A DNA stretch of 64,000 nt from Prosthecobacter sp. SYSU 5D2 (lineage in GTDB: Bacteria > Verrucomicrobiota > Verrucomicrobiia > Verrucomicrobiales > Verrucomicrobiaceae): positions 62,001 to 126,000 of the forward strand of contig NZ_JBBYXL010000010.1 in NCBI RefSeq assembly GCF_039655865.1. Direction: 5' to 3'. The position numbers were made by a program, and so were the translations under genes. Below the pieces are notes generated by a model that saw nothing but the letters and a program-made list of their open reading frames with translations, made no database searches and had not been told where the DNA came from. Below, one piece after another: positions 1 through 8,400 of the stretch; the first letter of the stretch is position 1, and the number at the start of each line of letters is the position of its first letter.

Positions 1-464
1 CCACGGCGGTGAGCCCGACGGCGGTGCAGGTTGCGCTCCTGCTGGCCAATTACCAGGCGGCAACGGAAGGACTGCTGACGAAAGTACCGGAAGAGGAGAG
101 GCCAAAGATCTGGAAAGAGGAGCCACCCGCCAAGCCGGGGGCCAATCGCGTGAAGATTGAGGTGGAATGGAAGGTGGGCGAGGAGACGAAAAAGACCCCG
201 CTGTCCCAGTGGGTGCAGAATTCCGATACGCGGAAGCCGCCGCCGGATCTGGAAACCTGGGTATTCAATGGATCGTATATGGATGAGCGGGGTTTCATCG
301 GAGAGCACGAAGGCTCCATTATCGCCGTATGGCTGGACCGGGGTGCGCTGATGAATTCCCCGGCCGAAGGCGCCTGGGACGACAGCCTGTGGATCTCCCT
401 GCCAGCCAATATTCCTGACGAAGGCACCCCTGTCACCGTGATCATTACCCCAGCCCAACCATGA
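1..464 (+). CDS. YdjY-like domain protein, C-terminal part (5' partial)
   Basis: The reading frame is open to the window edge, so the true start lies upstream; the GTG at 9 is only the first possible start codon inside the window. The visible ~150 residues resemble the YdjY-like family of PVC exported proteins: a hydrophobic VQVALLLANY stretch, a VEWKVGEE strand, an LSQWVQNSDT segment, ETWVFNGSYM, and an acidic end leading to a GTPVTVIITP strand. The biochemical role of the family is not established. The stop overlaps the next start (ATGA at 461-464), so the two genes are translationally coupled. The family call is from remembered sequence pattern; the function is unknown. Confidence 0.6.
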   Translation, partial: TAVSPTAVQVALLLANYQAATEGLLTKVPEEERPKIWKEEPPAKPGANRVKIEVEWKVGEETKKTPLSQWVQNSDTRKPPPDLETWVFNGSYMDERGFIGEHEGSIIAVWLDRGALMNSPAEGAWDDSLWISLPANIPDEGTPVTVIITPAQP

Positions 465-1633
465 AACTCATTGCCGCATTGTCCGTGTCCCTGATGCTAC
501 CCTCTATGCTCCTGGCCCAGAGCGGCACTCAGGCCGCCCGGCACGAGTCTTTAAAACAGGAGATCCGCCTGGCGTATGACCGGGGGCTGGCCTTTCTGAA
601 AGGGAAGCAGAATGCGGAGACGGGGCAGTGGGGAGATGCGGAGCCAGTGGCCTTCACCGCGCTGGCCATCACCAGCCATCTGCTGGCCCCGGAGCGCCAA
701 CCGGGGGATGCGCTGACGCCGGAGATTGAGAAGGCCTATGATTTCCTTTTGAAAAATGTGCAGCCGGACGGCGGCATTTATGTGAAAGCCCGCGCCAATT
801 ACAACACTTCTCTGGCGCTGACAGCGCTGATGCTTAGTCCCAAGCCACAGAATGAACAGACGCTGCTGGCGGCCCGGCGTTTCATCATCGGCCAGCAGAA
901 TGACTTTGATGAAAAGGGCAAGGCGGACAATCCCTTCGACGGCGGAGTCGGCTACGGCACACCCAAGCCGGACAAACCCGCCCACGCAGACCTTTCCAAC
1001 ACCCACTTCGCCCTGGAGGCGCTGTATTATTCCGAAGCCCTGCTGGCGGACAAAGGGGATGCCGGAAAGGATGAGCCGAAGCTCAATTACGCAGCGGCCA
1101 TCCAGTTCATCCAAAACTGCCAGAACCGCCCGGAAACGAACAAGGCCTCCTGGGTAAGCACCGACAAGGCGGATGCAGGCGGCTTCGTGTACAGCCCAGG
1201 AGAGACCCGTGGCAAGGTGACGACCACGCCCGATGGCCGCACCGCCCTGCGCAGCTACGGCAGCATCAGCTATGCAGGCATGCTGAGCTTCATCTATGCC
1301 GGGCTGGACAAGAGCGATCCCCGGGTGAAGGCGGTCATGCAGTGGCTGAGCGAGAACTACACGCTGGAGGAAAACCCAGGGGTAGGACCTGAGGGACTGT
1401 ATTATTATTACCACACCATGGCCAAAGCCCTGGCCATCGCCGAGGTGGATTTCCTGAAAACCAAGGATGGCAAGACGGTGGACTGGCGGGCAGACCTCGC
1501 GGAAAAGCTGCTGAACATCCAGCAGGGAGACGGCTCATGGGCCAACAGCACCGGCCGCTGGATGGAAAGCGACCAGGTGCTGGCCACCTCCTACATGCTG
1601 ATGGCGCTGGCGCGGGTGCATGAGAGCCTGTGA
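461..1633 (+). CDS. Secreted prenyltransferase/squalene-oxidase repeat (terpenoid cyclase toroid) protein
   Basis: 390 residues. A Sec signal peptide is clear (about residues 1-19, hydrophobic LIAALSVSLMLPSMLLAQ). The mature part has repeated alpha-alpha toroid motifs of the ISOPREN_C2-like superfamily: FTALAITSHLL, NTSLALTALML, THFALEALYYSEA, SYMLMALARV, with QPDGGIYV and QQGDGSWAN turns of the QW/GxW type. Real squalene cyclases are much longer and carry a DxDD motif, which I do not see, so an enzymatic cyclase role is unlikely. In PVC bacteria such proteins are usually exported and uncharacterised. The start overlaps the upstream stop by ATGA, so it is in an operon with the YdjY-like gene. 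Confidence 0.75.
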   Translation: MKLIAALSVSLMLPSMLLAQSGTQAARHESLKQEIRLAYDRGLAFLKGKQNAETGQWGDAEPVAFTALAITSHLLAPERQPGDALTPEIEKAYDFLLKNVQPDGGIYVKARANYNTSLALTALMLSPKPQNEQTLLAARRFIIGQQNDFDEKGKADNPFDGGVGYGTPKPDKPAHADLSNTHFALEALYYSEALLADKGDAGKDEPKLNYAAAIQFIQNCQNRPETNKASWVSTDKADAGGFVYSPGETRGKVTTTPDGRTALRSYGSISYAGMLSFIYAGLDKSDPRVKAVMQWLSENYTLEENPGVGPEGLYYYYHTMAKALAIAEVDFLKTKDGKTVDWRADLAEKLLNIQQGDGSWANSTGRWMESDQVLATSYMLMALARVHESL

Positions 1634-1671
1634 CAGGATTCAGTCGGACGGTACCGCTCTTTCGGGATGGC

Positions 1672-1726
1672 TTTTTTATGATTTAGAAGGTTGACGTTTT
1701 TGACGGTTCCCTACTAAAAAAGAGGA
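1672..1726 (+). promoter_or_regulatory. Duplicated upstream element, copy 1 (promoter-like)
   Basis: TTGACG at 1691-1696 and TACTAA at 1712-1717 are separated by 15 nt, preceded by a TTTTTTATGATTT tract from 1672. The same layout, base spacing and distance to the start codon (9 nt after TACTAA) recur before the next paralogous gene. This may be a promoter with a very short leader, or an operator; the 15-nt spacer is short for an ordinary sigma-70 promoter. Confidence 0.5.
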
Positions 1727-3493
1727 ATGTACCTGAGAGCCAATACCTTTTCATTGTGGCTGTTCAGCCTGGGGATGGCGTCGTGCCTGTCCCTGGCGGC
1801 TGCACCGGTAAAAATGGATCTGGATACGGTGATCAACTGGGATTCACCGGAGATTGTCTCCATCAGTGCGGTGGAAGATTTGATGCTTCCATTACGCGAG
1901 TATCGGAAGGAGTACAAAGGTGACGCGGAAGCGCCGGGGGATAGTTGTACCTGGCAAAGTTTTTCTCCAAAAGACTTTCAGTTCAGCTTTTTCGGAGAGG
2001 AAATGGAGCTCGAAGCGGTTCACCTTGGTCGTAGCAGCAGAGGCAATGCCAGCTTCAGTTTTAGAACTCCATCGAATAAAAAGTCCCCTGGTCTGGAGCA
2101 CAGGATTGAGAGGCAGGTGACAGACAAGATGCGTGTGGTGGCCAGGAAGGAAGTCTTTCCAGGTGGAAAACGCACTGTAGTTACCTGGCGAAATCAGAAC
2201 TGGATGGTGATGCTCGGTACACGTTTGGAAGGTAGCAAGGGTGAGAGAGAGATAGAGCTCGACATCCTGAAGTTAAATTCTGCAGACACGACTAAACCAG
2301 CCGCTCCGGCTCAGGTGATTGTCATGGATGTGAACGTGGATCTGGACTTCCTGCTGAATCTGGGGGAGCTGTGGAACTGCACGGCGGATGATTTTGAAAA
2401 AATCTACCGGGCTAAAAAAGGCACGGACCAGGAGCAGCCGCCCCAGTTCGAGTGGCTGAGTGAGGACCGCTCCCGGGCGCGCTTTTCCCGGAAGCTGTTT
2501 TCGAACCTGGAGGTGAAGATGACCCTCTTTGCCAAATCCACCAAAGTGGATGAGGCGATCGTGGAGTTTGTGAATGGCCGTGCTGCGCGGGTGACCATTT
2601 CCCTCTATAACCGGGGAGACTCCGGAGACATTCAGCCTGACCTTTTTGACCAGATTTATAAAACCACGGGCAAAAACCTGGGACAGGTCATGAAGGTGGC
2701 ACCGCGCAACATCTCCCAGACCACCACCTCCGCCGTGAAGACCGTGAGCTGGCAATGGAGCAGCCCGGTGGGGATCGCGCTTCTGGAGCACAATGACTAC
2801 CGGACCGGCCGGTCGGTGGGAAAGCCCGAGTTTCTGCGGATGAAGCTGGCCAATCCCCAGCAGGCAGACTGGAGCATCGGCAAGCTGACCGTGGGTGTAC
2901 AGCGTATGGCGCTGATGAAGAACATCACGAAGATGGATAACGGGGACGTGTATATCTCCGGAGTGCCAATGGTGGACCAGGGGACGAAGGGCTACTGTGT
3001 GGCGGCGAGCTGCCAGCGCCTGTTTGAATACATGCAGATCCCCTGTGACCAGCACGAGATCGCCCAGCTGGCGGATGTGGATTCACAGTCCGGGGTGGAC
3101 ATTTTCACCATGCAGAAGAGCCTGGGCAGAATTGATGGGCACTACAAAGTCATGTTCAAGCCGCACATCAACCCGGAGCAATTCTACGGTGCCAACAGGA
3201 AGCGGCGCATTTCCCAGAGGCAGTTTGCCGTCATCATCAAGGAGCATGTGGACAAGGCGGTGCCGTTGCTCTGGGCGCTGGAGCTGGGACGCTTCCCGGA
3301 AAACCCGCCCCTGCCGAATGGCGGGCAGGTCAGCGGCGGGCACATGCGCATGATCATCGGCTACAATTCCGCCACTCAAGAAGTCATCTTCAGTGATTCC
3401 TGGGGGGCGGGGCATGAGATCAAACGCATGTCTGAATCCGGGGCCTATGAAGCCACCGTGGGGCTGTACACGATGTCACCACGGGGACTGTAA
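1727..3493 (+). CDS. Secreted papain/C39-like cysteine peptidase, paralogue 1
   Basis: 588 residues with a signal peptide (about 1-25, ending SLAAAP). The N-terminal ~200 residues are a variable region of unknown function. A conserved middle domain begins near NVDLDFLLNLGELWNC. The C-terminal ~177 residues look like a C39/papain-fold peptidase: DQGTKGYCVAAS gives the oxyanion Gln418 and nucleophile Cys424, SGGHMRMIIGYN gives His539, and FSDSWGAG gives Asp557. Substrate unknown; it probably acts in the periplasm or outside the cell. The next gene is a tandem paralogue almost identical over the last ~380 residues but different at the N-terminus. The ATG at 1727 has purine-rich AAAAAGAGGA directly in front, so initiation may be leaderless-like. 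Confidence 0.75.
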   Translation: MYLRANTFSLWLFSLGMASCLSLAAAPVKMDLDTVINWDSPEIVSISAVEDLMLPLREYRKEYKGDAEAPGDSCTWQSFSPKDFQFSFFGEEMELEAVHLGRSSRGNASFSFRTPSNKKSPGLEHRIERQVTDKMRVVARKEVFPGGKRTVVTWRNQNWMVMLGTRLEGSKGEREIELDILKLNSADTTKPAAPAQVIVMDVNVDLDFLLNLGELWNCTADDFEKIYRAKKGTDQEQPPQFEWLSEDRSRARFSRKLFSNLEVKMTLFAKSTKVDEAIVEFVNGRAARVTISLYNRGDSGDIQPDLFDQIYKTTGKNLGQVMKVAPRNISQTTTSAVKTVSWQWSSPVGIALLEHNDYRTGRSVGKPEFLRMKLANPQQADWSIGKLTVGVQRMALMKNITKMDNGDVYISGVPMVDQGTKGYCVAASCQRLFEYMQIPCDQHEIAQLADVDSQSGVDIFTMQKSLGRIDGHYKVMFKPHINPEQFYGANRKRRISQRQFAVIIKEHVDKAVPLLWALELGRFPENPPLPNGGQVSGGHMRMIIGYNSATQEVIFSDSWGAGHEIKRMSESGAYEATVGLYTMSPRGL

Positions 3494-3525
3494 AGGAGCG
3501 GGATTTGGGTGTACAGCCGCTGAAT

Positions 3526-3580
3526 TTTTTTATGATTTGAAGGATTGACGACGCTGGGAATTTCCTACTAAAAAAGAAGC
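3526..3580 (+). promoter_or_regulatory. Duplicated upstream element, copy 2 (promoter-like)
   Basis: Second copy of the element at 1672-1726: TTTTTTATGATTT tract, TTGACG at 3545-3550, a 15-nt spacer, TACTAA at 3566-3571, and again 9 nt to the ATG. Conservation of the words and of every spacing, while the spacer sequence differs, suggests the element is functional rather than merely a recent duplication. Confidence 0.5.
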
Positions 3581-5368
3581 ATGAGCATAAGTGGGAGGAT
3601 TTTACTGTCGTTGCTGCTGTTCCAGACTCTGGTTCTGGGTCAAAACGCCCATGGCCAGGACAGCATCCATGTCAGCCTGGCATTGGAGTGGCATAACCCT
3701 TATGAAGTTCCTTTGGGAAACCTCAAAGCTTTGCTGGATCCGGTCAGCGCCCATGTGAAGTCCAATGGAAATCCGGCGGTGACCAGCGATGGCAAAATAC
3801 GGGAAAAGTTAAACTGGTTCGTCGGCGCTGATGAGAACCGCAAGGTGACGGTCTTCAATGACCAGTTCGTCATCCATAATATCGCCGTCTGTACTTTGGA
3901 TGCCATCCCCTGCCGCTACGAGCTGCTGCTAAAAAACGTCGGAGACCAGGAGACGACGATGAGGATGGTGCAGCAGTTTCTGACGGAGGCACTCCAGCTG
4001 GAACCTCAGACAGGCTCCATCGTCTCCCGTGGACCTCCGGAAACCCGGCGGAAATTGCTGATCTGGCGGCACGCAGAACAGACGGTGATGGTCAGTGCCT
4101 TGGGGGAGGACAGGATGCAGATCAGCATGACTTCCAAGATTTATGAGTCGGAGCTCAGGCCGTCTGTTCCGTCAGTGGCCGGCTCCAATCCCCCGCGTCT
4201 GGAGAAGGCCATAGACCTCGATTTCCTGCTCAATTTTGGGGAGCTGTGGCAGTGCACTACGGAAGCCTTTGAGCAAAAGTATCGTGCCATGAAGGTAAAA
4301 GATCAGGGGCCGCCGCCTGATTTTGAGTGGCTGAGCGCAGACAAATCACGTGCGCGCTTTTCTCGCAAGCTGTTCGCCAACGTGGATATGAAACTGACAT
4401 TGTTTGCCAAATCCGTGAAATTGGATGAGGCGGTTGTGGAGTTTGTGGATGGTCGCGCTGCTCGCGTGACGATGTCCCTGTACAACCGGGGCGATTCTGG
4501 CGACATCCAGCCTGACAAGTTCGACGAAATTTTTAAAACGACGGGTAAAAATCTGGGGCAGGTGCTGAATGTGACCCCGCGCAACATCTCCCAGACCACG
4601 ACTTCTGCAGTGAAGACGGTAAGCTGGCAGTGGACCAGTCCCCTGGGCATCGCGCTGCTGGAGCATAATGATTACCGAACCGGCAGGTCGATTGGGAAGC
4701 CTGAATTTCTGCGGATGAAGCTGGCCAATCCCCAGCAGGCAGACTGGAGCATCGGCAAACTGAGCGTGGGGGTGCAGCGCATGGCGCTGATGAAAAACAT
4801 CACCAAGTCGGACGAAGGGGATGTGTACATCTCGGGTGTGCCAATGGTGGACCAGGGGACGAAGGGCTACTGCGTGGCGGCGAGCTGCCAGCGGCTGTTT
4901 GAATACATGCAGATCCCCTGTGACCAGCATGAGATCGCCCAGCTCGTCGATGTGGATGCCGTTTCGGGGGCCAATATTTTCGACATGCAGAAGAGCCTGG
5001 CCAAGATTGACGGGCATTACAAAGTCACCTTCAAGCCGCACATCAACCCGGAGCAATACTACAGCACGGCAGGCAAGCGGCGCATCTCCCAACGGCAGTT
5101 TGCCGTCATCATCAAGGAGCATGTGGACAAGGCGGTGCCCCTGCTGTGGGCGCTGCAACTGGGGCGCTTCCCCGAAAAGCCACCGCTGCCGAATGGCGGT
5201 CAGGTGAGCGGCGGTCACATGCGCATGATCATCGGCTACAATGCCGCCTCCAAAGAAGTCATTTTCAGCGATTCCTGGGGAGCTGGGCATGAAGTCAAAC
5301 GCATGTCAGAGGAGCACGCTTATGAAGTCACCGTGGGGCTCTATACGATGTCGCCCAGAGGACTGTGA
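3581..5368 (+). CDS. Secreted papain/C39-like cysteine peptidase, paralogue 2
   Basis: 595 residues with a signal peptide (SISGRILLSLLLFQTLVLGQ). The domain plan matches the gene before it: a divergent N-terminal ~210 residues, then a shared domain beginning AIDLDFLLNFGELWQC, then the peptidase domain with Gln425 and Cys431 (DQGTKGYCVAAS), His546 (SGGHMRM) and Asp564 (FSDSWG). The C-terminal halves are nearly identical, so the pair is a tandem duplication with either gene conversion or strong constraint on the catalytic half. Both end SPRGL. The N-terminal difference suggests different targets, inhibitors or partners for a common catalytic unit. Substrate not predictable. Confidence 0.75.
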   Translation: MSISGRILLSLLLFQTLVLGQNAHGQDSIHVSLALEWHNPYEVPLGNLKALLDPVSAHVKSNGNPAVTSDGKIREKLNWFVGADENRKVTVFNDQFVIHNIAVCTLDAIPCRYELLLKNVGDQETTMRMVQQFLTEALQLEPQTGSIVSRGPPETRRKLLIWRHAEQTVMVSALGEDRMQISMTSKIYESELRPSVPSVAGSNPPRLEKAIDLDFLLNFGELWQCTTEAFEQKYRAMKVKDQGPPPDFEWLSADKSRARFSRKLFANVDMKLTLFAKSVKLDEAVVEFVDGRAARVTMSLYNRGDSGDIQPDKFDEIFKTTGKNLGQVLNVTPRNISQTTTSAVKTVSWQWTSPLGIALLEHNDYRTGRSIGKPEFLRMKLANPQQADWSIGKLSVGVQRMALMKNITKSDEGDVYISGVPMVDQGTKGYCVAASCQRLFEYMQIPCDQHEIAQLVDVDAVSGANIFDMQKSLAKIDGHYKVTFKPHINPEQYYSTAGKRRISQRQFAVIIKEHVDKAVPLLWALQLGRFPEKPPLPNGGQVSGGHMRMIIGYNAASKEVIFSDSWGAGHEVKRMSEEHAYEVTVGLYTMSPRGL

Positions 5369-5415
5369 GAGGCCAGGGAGGGGCGGCCGGAAAAAGTGGC
5401 GGGTGCGAATAAATA

Positions 5416-5437
5416 ATGCAGTTCACTTGAACTGCAT
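5416..5437. promoter_or_regulatory. LexA-like palindrome upstream of uvrA
   Basis: Perfect 10-bp arms around a 2-nt centre (ATGCAGTTCA, CT, TGAACTGCAT), which contains GTTC-ACTT-GAAC. The LexA motif reported for Verrucomicrobia, as I recall it, is TGTTC-N4-GAACA; this site matches the GTTC-N4-GAAC core with A/T flanks reversed. It lies 30 bp before the uvrA start, a typical place for SOS repression. The palindrome is seen directly; LexA binding is inference. Confidence 0.6.
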
Positions 5438-5467
5438 CGGGCGTAACTCTAATCTGCCCCCACCCCC

Positions 5468-8400
5468 ATGCCGAAGAAATCTGCCGCCAAGTCTCCTGCC
5501 CCGAAAGCTGTCGCCAAAGTTGCCGCCGATGTGATCGGAAGCACCCAGGAGAGTCCGTGCTCCTCAAAAGTTGTTGCCGATGTCATCCAGGTACGGGGGG
5601 CGTGGCAGAACAATCTGCAGGGGATCAATCTGGATCTGCCGCTGGGGAAACTCTGCGTGGTGACCGGGCCGAGTGGATCGGGCAAGTCGTCGCTGGCGTT
5701 TGATACGATCTATGCGGAAGGGCAGCGGCGGTATGTGGAGACGTTCTCGCCTTACACGAGGCAGTTTTTTGAGCGCATGGACAAGCCGAAGGTGGACGCC
5801 ATCCATGGCATCCCGCCGGCCATCGCCATTGAGCAGGTCAATAATATCCGCTCCACGCGCAGTACGGTGGGCACCATCACGGAGATCAATGACTACCTGA
5901 AAATGCTCTTCCCGCGCCTGGCGGAGGGGCAGTGCCCGGAGTGCCATCGGCCGGTGAAACCGGAGACGCCGGAAAGCATCCAGCATGAGCTGCTGACGAC
6001 CTATGCCGGGCAGCAGGCGATGATCTGCTTTGGCGTGCCCGTGCCGCCCGGAACGGCGACGGAGGATTTTTTCACCTTTGTGCAAAGCCAGGGTTACCTG
6101 CGCCTTTGGGTGTATGGGGAAGCCGTGCGCACGGATGAGCCGGAGGCCATGAAAGGGCGCAAGCTGCCGGCGGTGGCGATGGTCATCCAGGACCGGCTGG
6201 TGCTGGAGCCTAACCAGAAGTCGCGCCTGAGCGAGGCGGTGGAGGCGGCGTTGCGGCTGGGGAAGGGGCAGGTGACGGTGTTCAGTTTCCAGTCTTCAGT
6301 TTCCAGTGTTCAGAAAGGGGCAAAATCGAAGGCCAATGTTGAGAAGTTGAACAATGGAATCGGAAAACTGAACACTGAAAACGGAACACTGAACACTGTT
6401 TCTTTTTCCACGGACTGGCGCTGCGCGGACTGTGACATCCAGCTCCCGCCGCCGACGCCGGGGCTGTTTTCTTTTAACAGTCCCATCGGGGCCTGTCCGA
6501 CCTGCAAGGGGTTCGGGCGGACGCTGGGGCTGGATCTGCGGAAGGCGATGCCGGATGAGTCCCTGAGCATCCGGGGCGGGCTGGTGAAGGCGTTTTCGGG
6601 CAGCACGTACCGGGAGAGCCAGGACGATTTGGAAAAGGCGGCGCGGCGCAAGGGGGTGGATCTGGACACGGCCTTCTGCGACCTGCCGGAGGATGAGCAA
6701 AAATGGGTGGTGGAGGGCGCGGGCACGGACCCGGAGGAGGCCTGGCGGGACGGGGAATGGTATGGGGTGCGTGGGTTCTTCAAGTGGCTGGAAGCGCGGT
6801 CTTATAAGATGCATGTGCGCATCTTCCTCAGCCGCTTCCGCGCTTATACCACCTGTGCGGATTGCGATGGCGGCCGCTTGAAAAAGGATGCTTACAATTT
6901 CCGCATCACGGGTCGCACCATTGCGGACTTGTGGAACCTGCCGGTGACGGATCTGCTGCCGCTGGTGCAGAGCTGGCACGTGACGCCGGGGGACAATGCC
7001 ACGCAGATGCTGCGGGATGAAATCGCGGGCCGCTTGAGCTATCTGGACCGTGCGGGCCTGGGCTACATCCACCTGGACCGGCTAACAAGGACGCTCAGCG
7101 GCGGGGAGCTGCAACGGGTCAACCTAACCACATGTTTAGGAGCGTCTTTGGTGAACACGCTGTTTGTTCTGGACGAGCCGAGCATCGGCCTGCATCCGCG
7201 TGACATCGGACGGCTGATCGGCGTCATGGAAGGGCTGCGCGACAAGGGCAATACGCTGCTGGTCGTGGAGCATGAGGAGTCCGTGATGCGGGCCGCGGAT
7301 CATGTCATCGAAATCGGTCCCGGTCGCGGAGACAAGGGCGGGCACCTGGTCTATGACGGGCCTTTGAGCGGGCTGGAGAAGATGAAGGGCTCGCTGACGG
7401 CGGATTATCTGACAGGGCGTAAAAGCATCACGGTGCCGGAGAAACGGCGGGTTGTGAAGTTTGGGGCGGCGGCTAAAGCAGGGGCCAAGGCCCAGAAGCT
7501 GCCTAAAGGCGGAACTCCGAACGGGGAGGCGACGGCGTCGCTTTTGATTAAAGGGGCGCGGCAGAACAACTTGAAAAACCTGGATGTGGAGATCCCGCTA
7601 GGGGTGTTTTGCTGCATCACGGGGGTGTCGGGCTCGGGCAAAAGCACGCTGGTGCATGAGGTGCTGTATCGCAATCTCCAGCGCCTGCGCGGGGAGGTGG
7701 GGGAGGATGAACCAGGCCGTGTGCGCAGCATCACCGGGCATGAAAATTTGAGCCAGGTGATCATGGTGGACCAGTCGCCGCTGGCGCGCACGCCACGCAG
7801 TACGCCGGCGGTGTATGTGGGTGCGTTTGATACGATCCGAGCGCTGTTTGCGGAAAGCGATGATGCGAAGGCGCAGGGCGTGATGCCGGGGTTTTTCTCG
7901 TTCAACTCGGGCGAGGGGCGCTGCGAGCGCTGCATGGGCAACGGCTTCGAGAAGATCGAGATGCAGTTCCTCAGCGACCTGTATGTGACCTGCCCGGAGT
8001 GCGAGGGGAAACGTTACCAGCCGCACGCCTTGAAGATTCATCTTCAAGGGCGCAGTATCCATGATGTGCTGGGGCTGACGGTGGAGGAGGCGGCGGAGTG
8101 GTTCGCCAAACTGGAGGCACCTGCGGGCAGTGGCACTCCGCGGGCGGAGGCTTCTTTCCTGCGCAAGGCGCAGCAGGTGTCCGGGCAGCTTTCCATCCTG
8201 GTGGAGGCGGGTTTGGGTTACTTAAAGTTAGGCCAGCCGCTGAACACGCTCTCCGGCGGTGAGGCGCAGCGCTTGAAGCTGGTGGGGCATCTCATCGAAA
8301 ATGCAGGGGAAAAGGATGCGGACATGAAGTCGGCCCTGCTGCTGCTGGATGAGCCTACGACGGGCCTGCACTTTGATGACATTGCGCTTTTGATTAGGCT

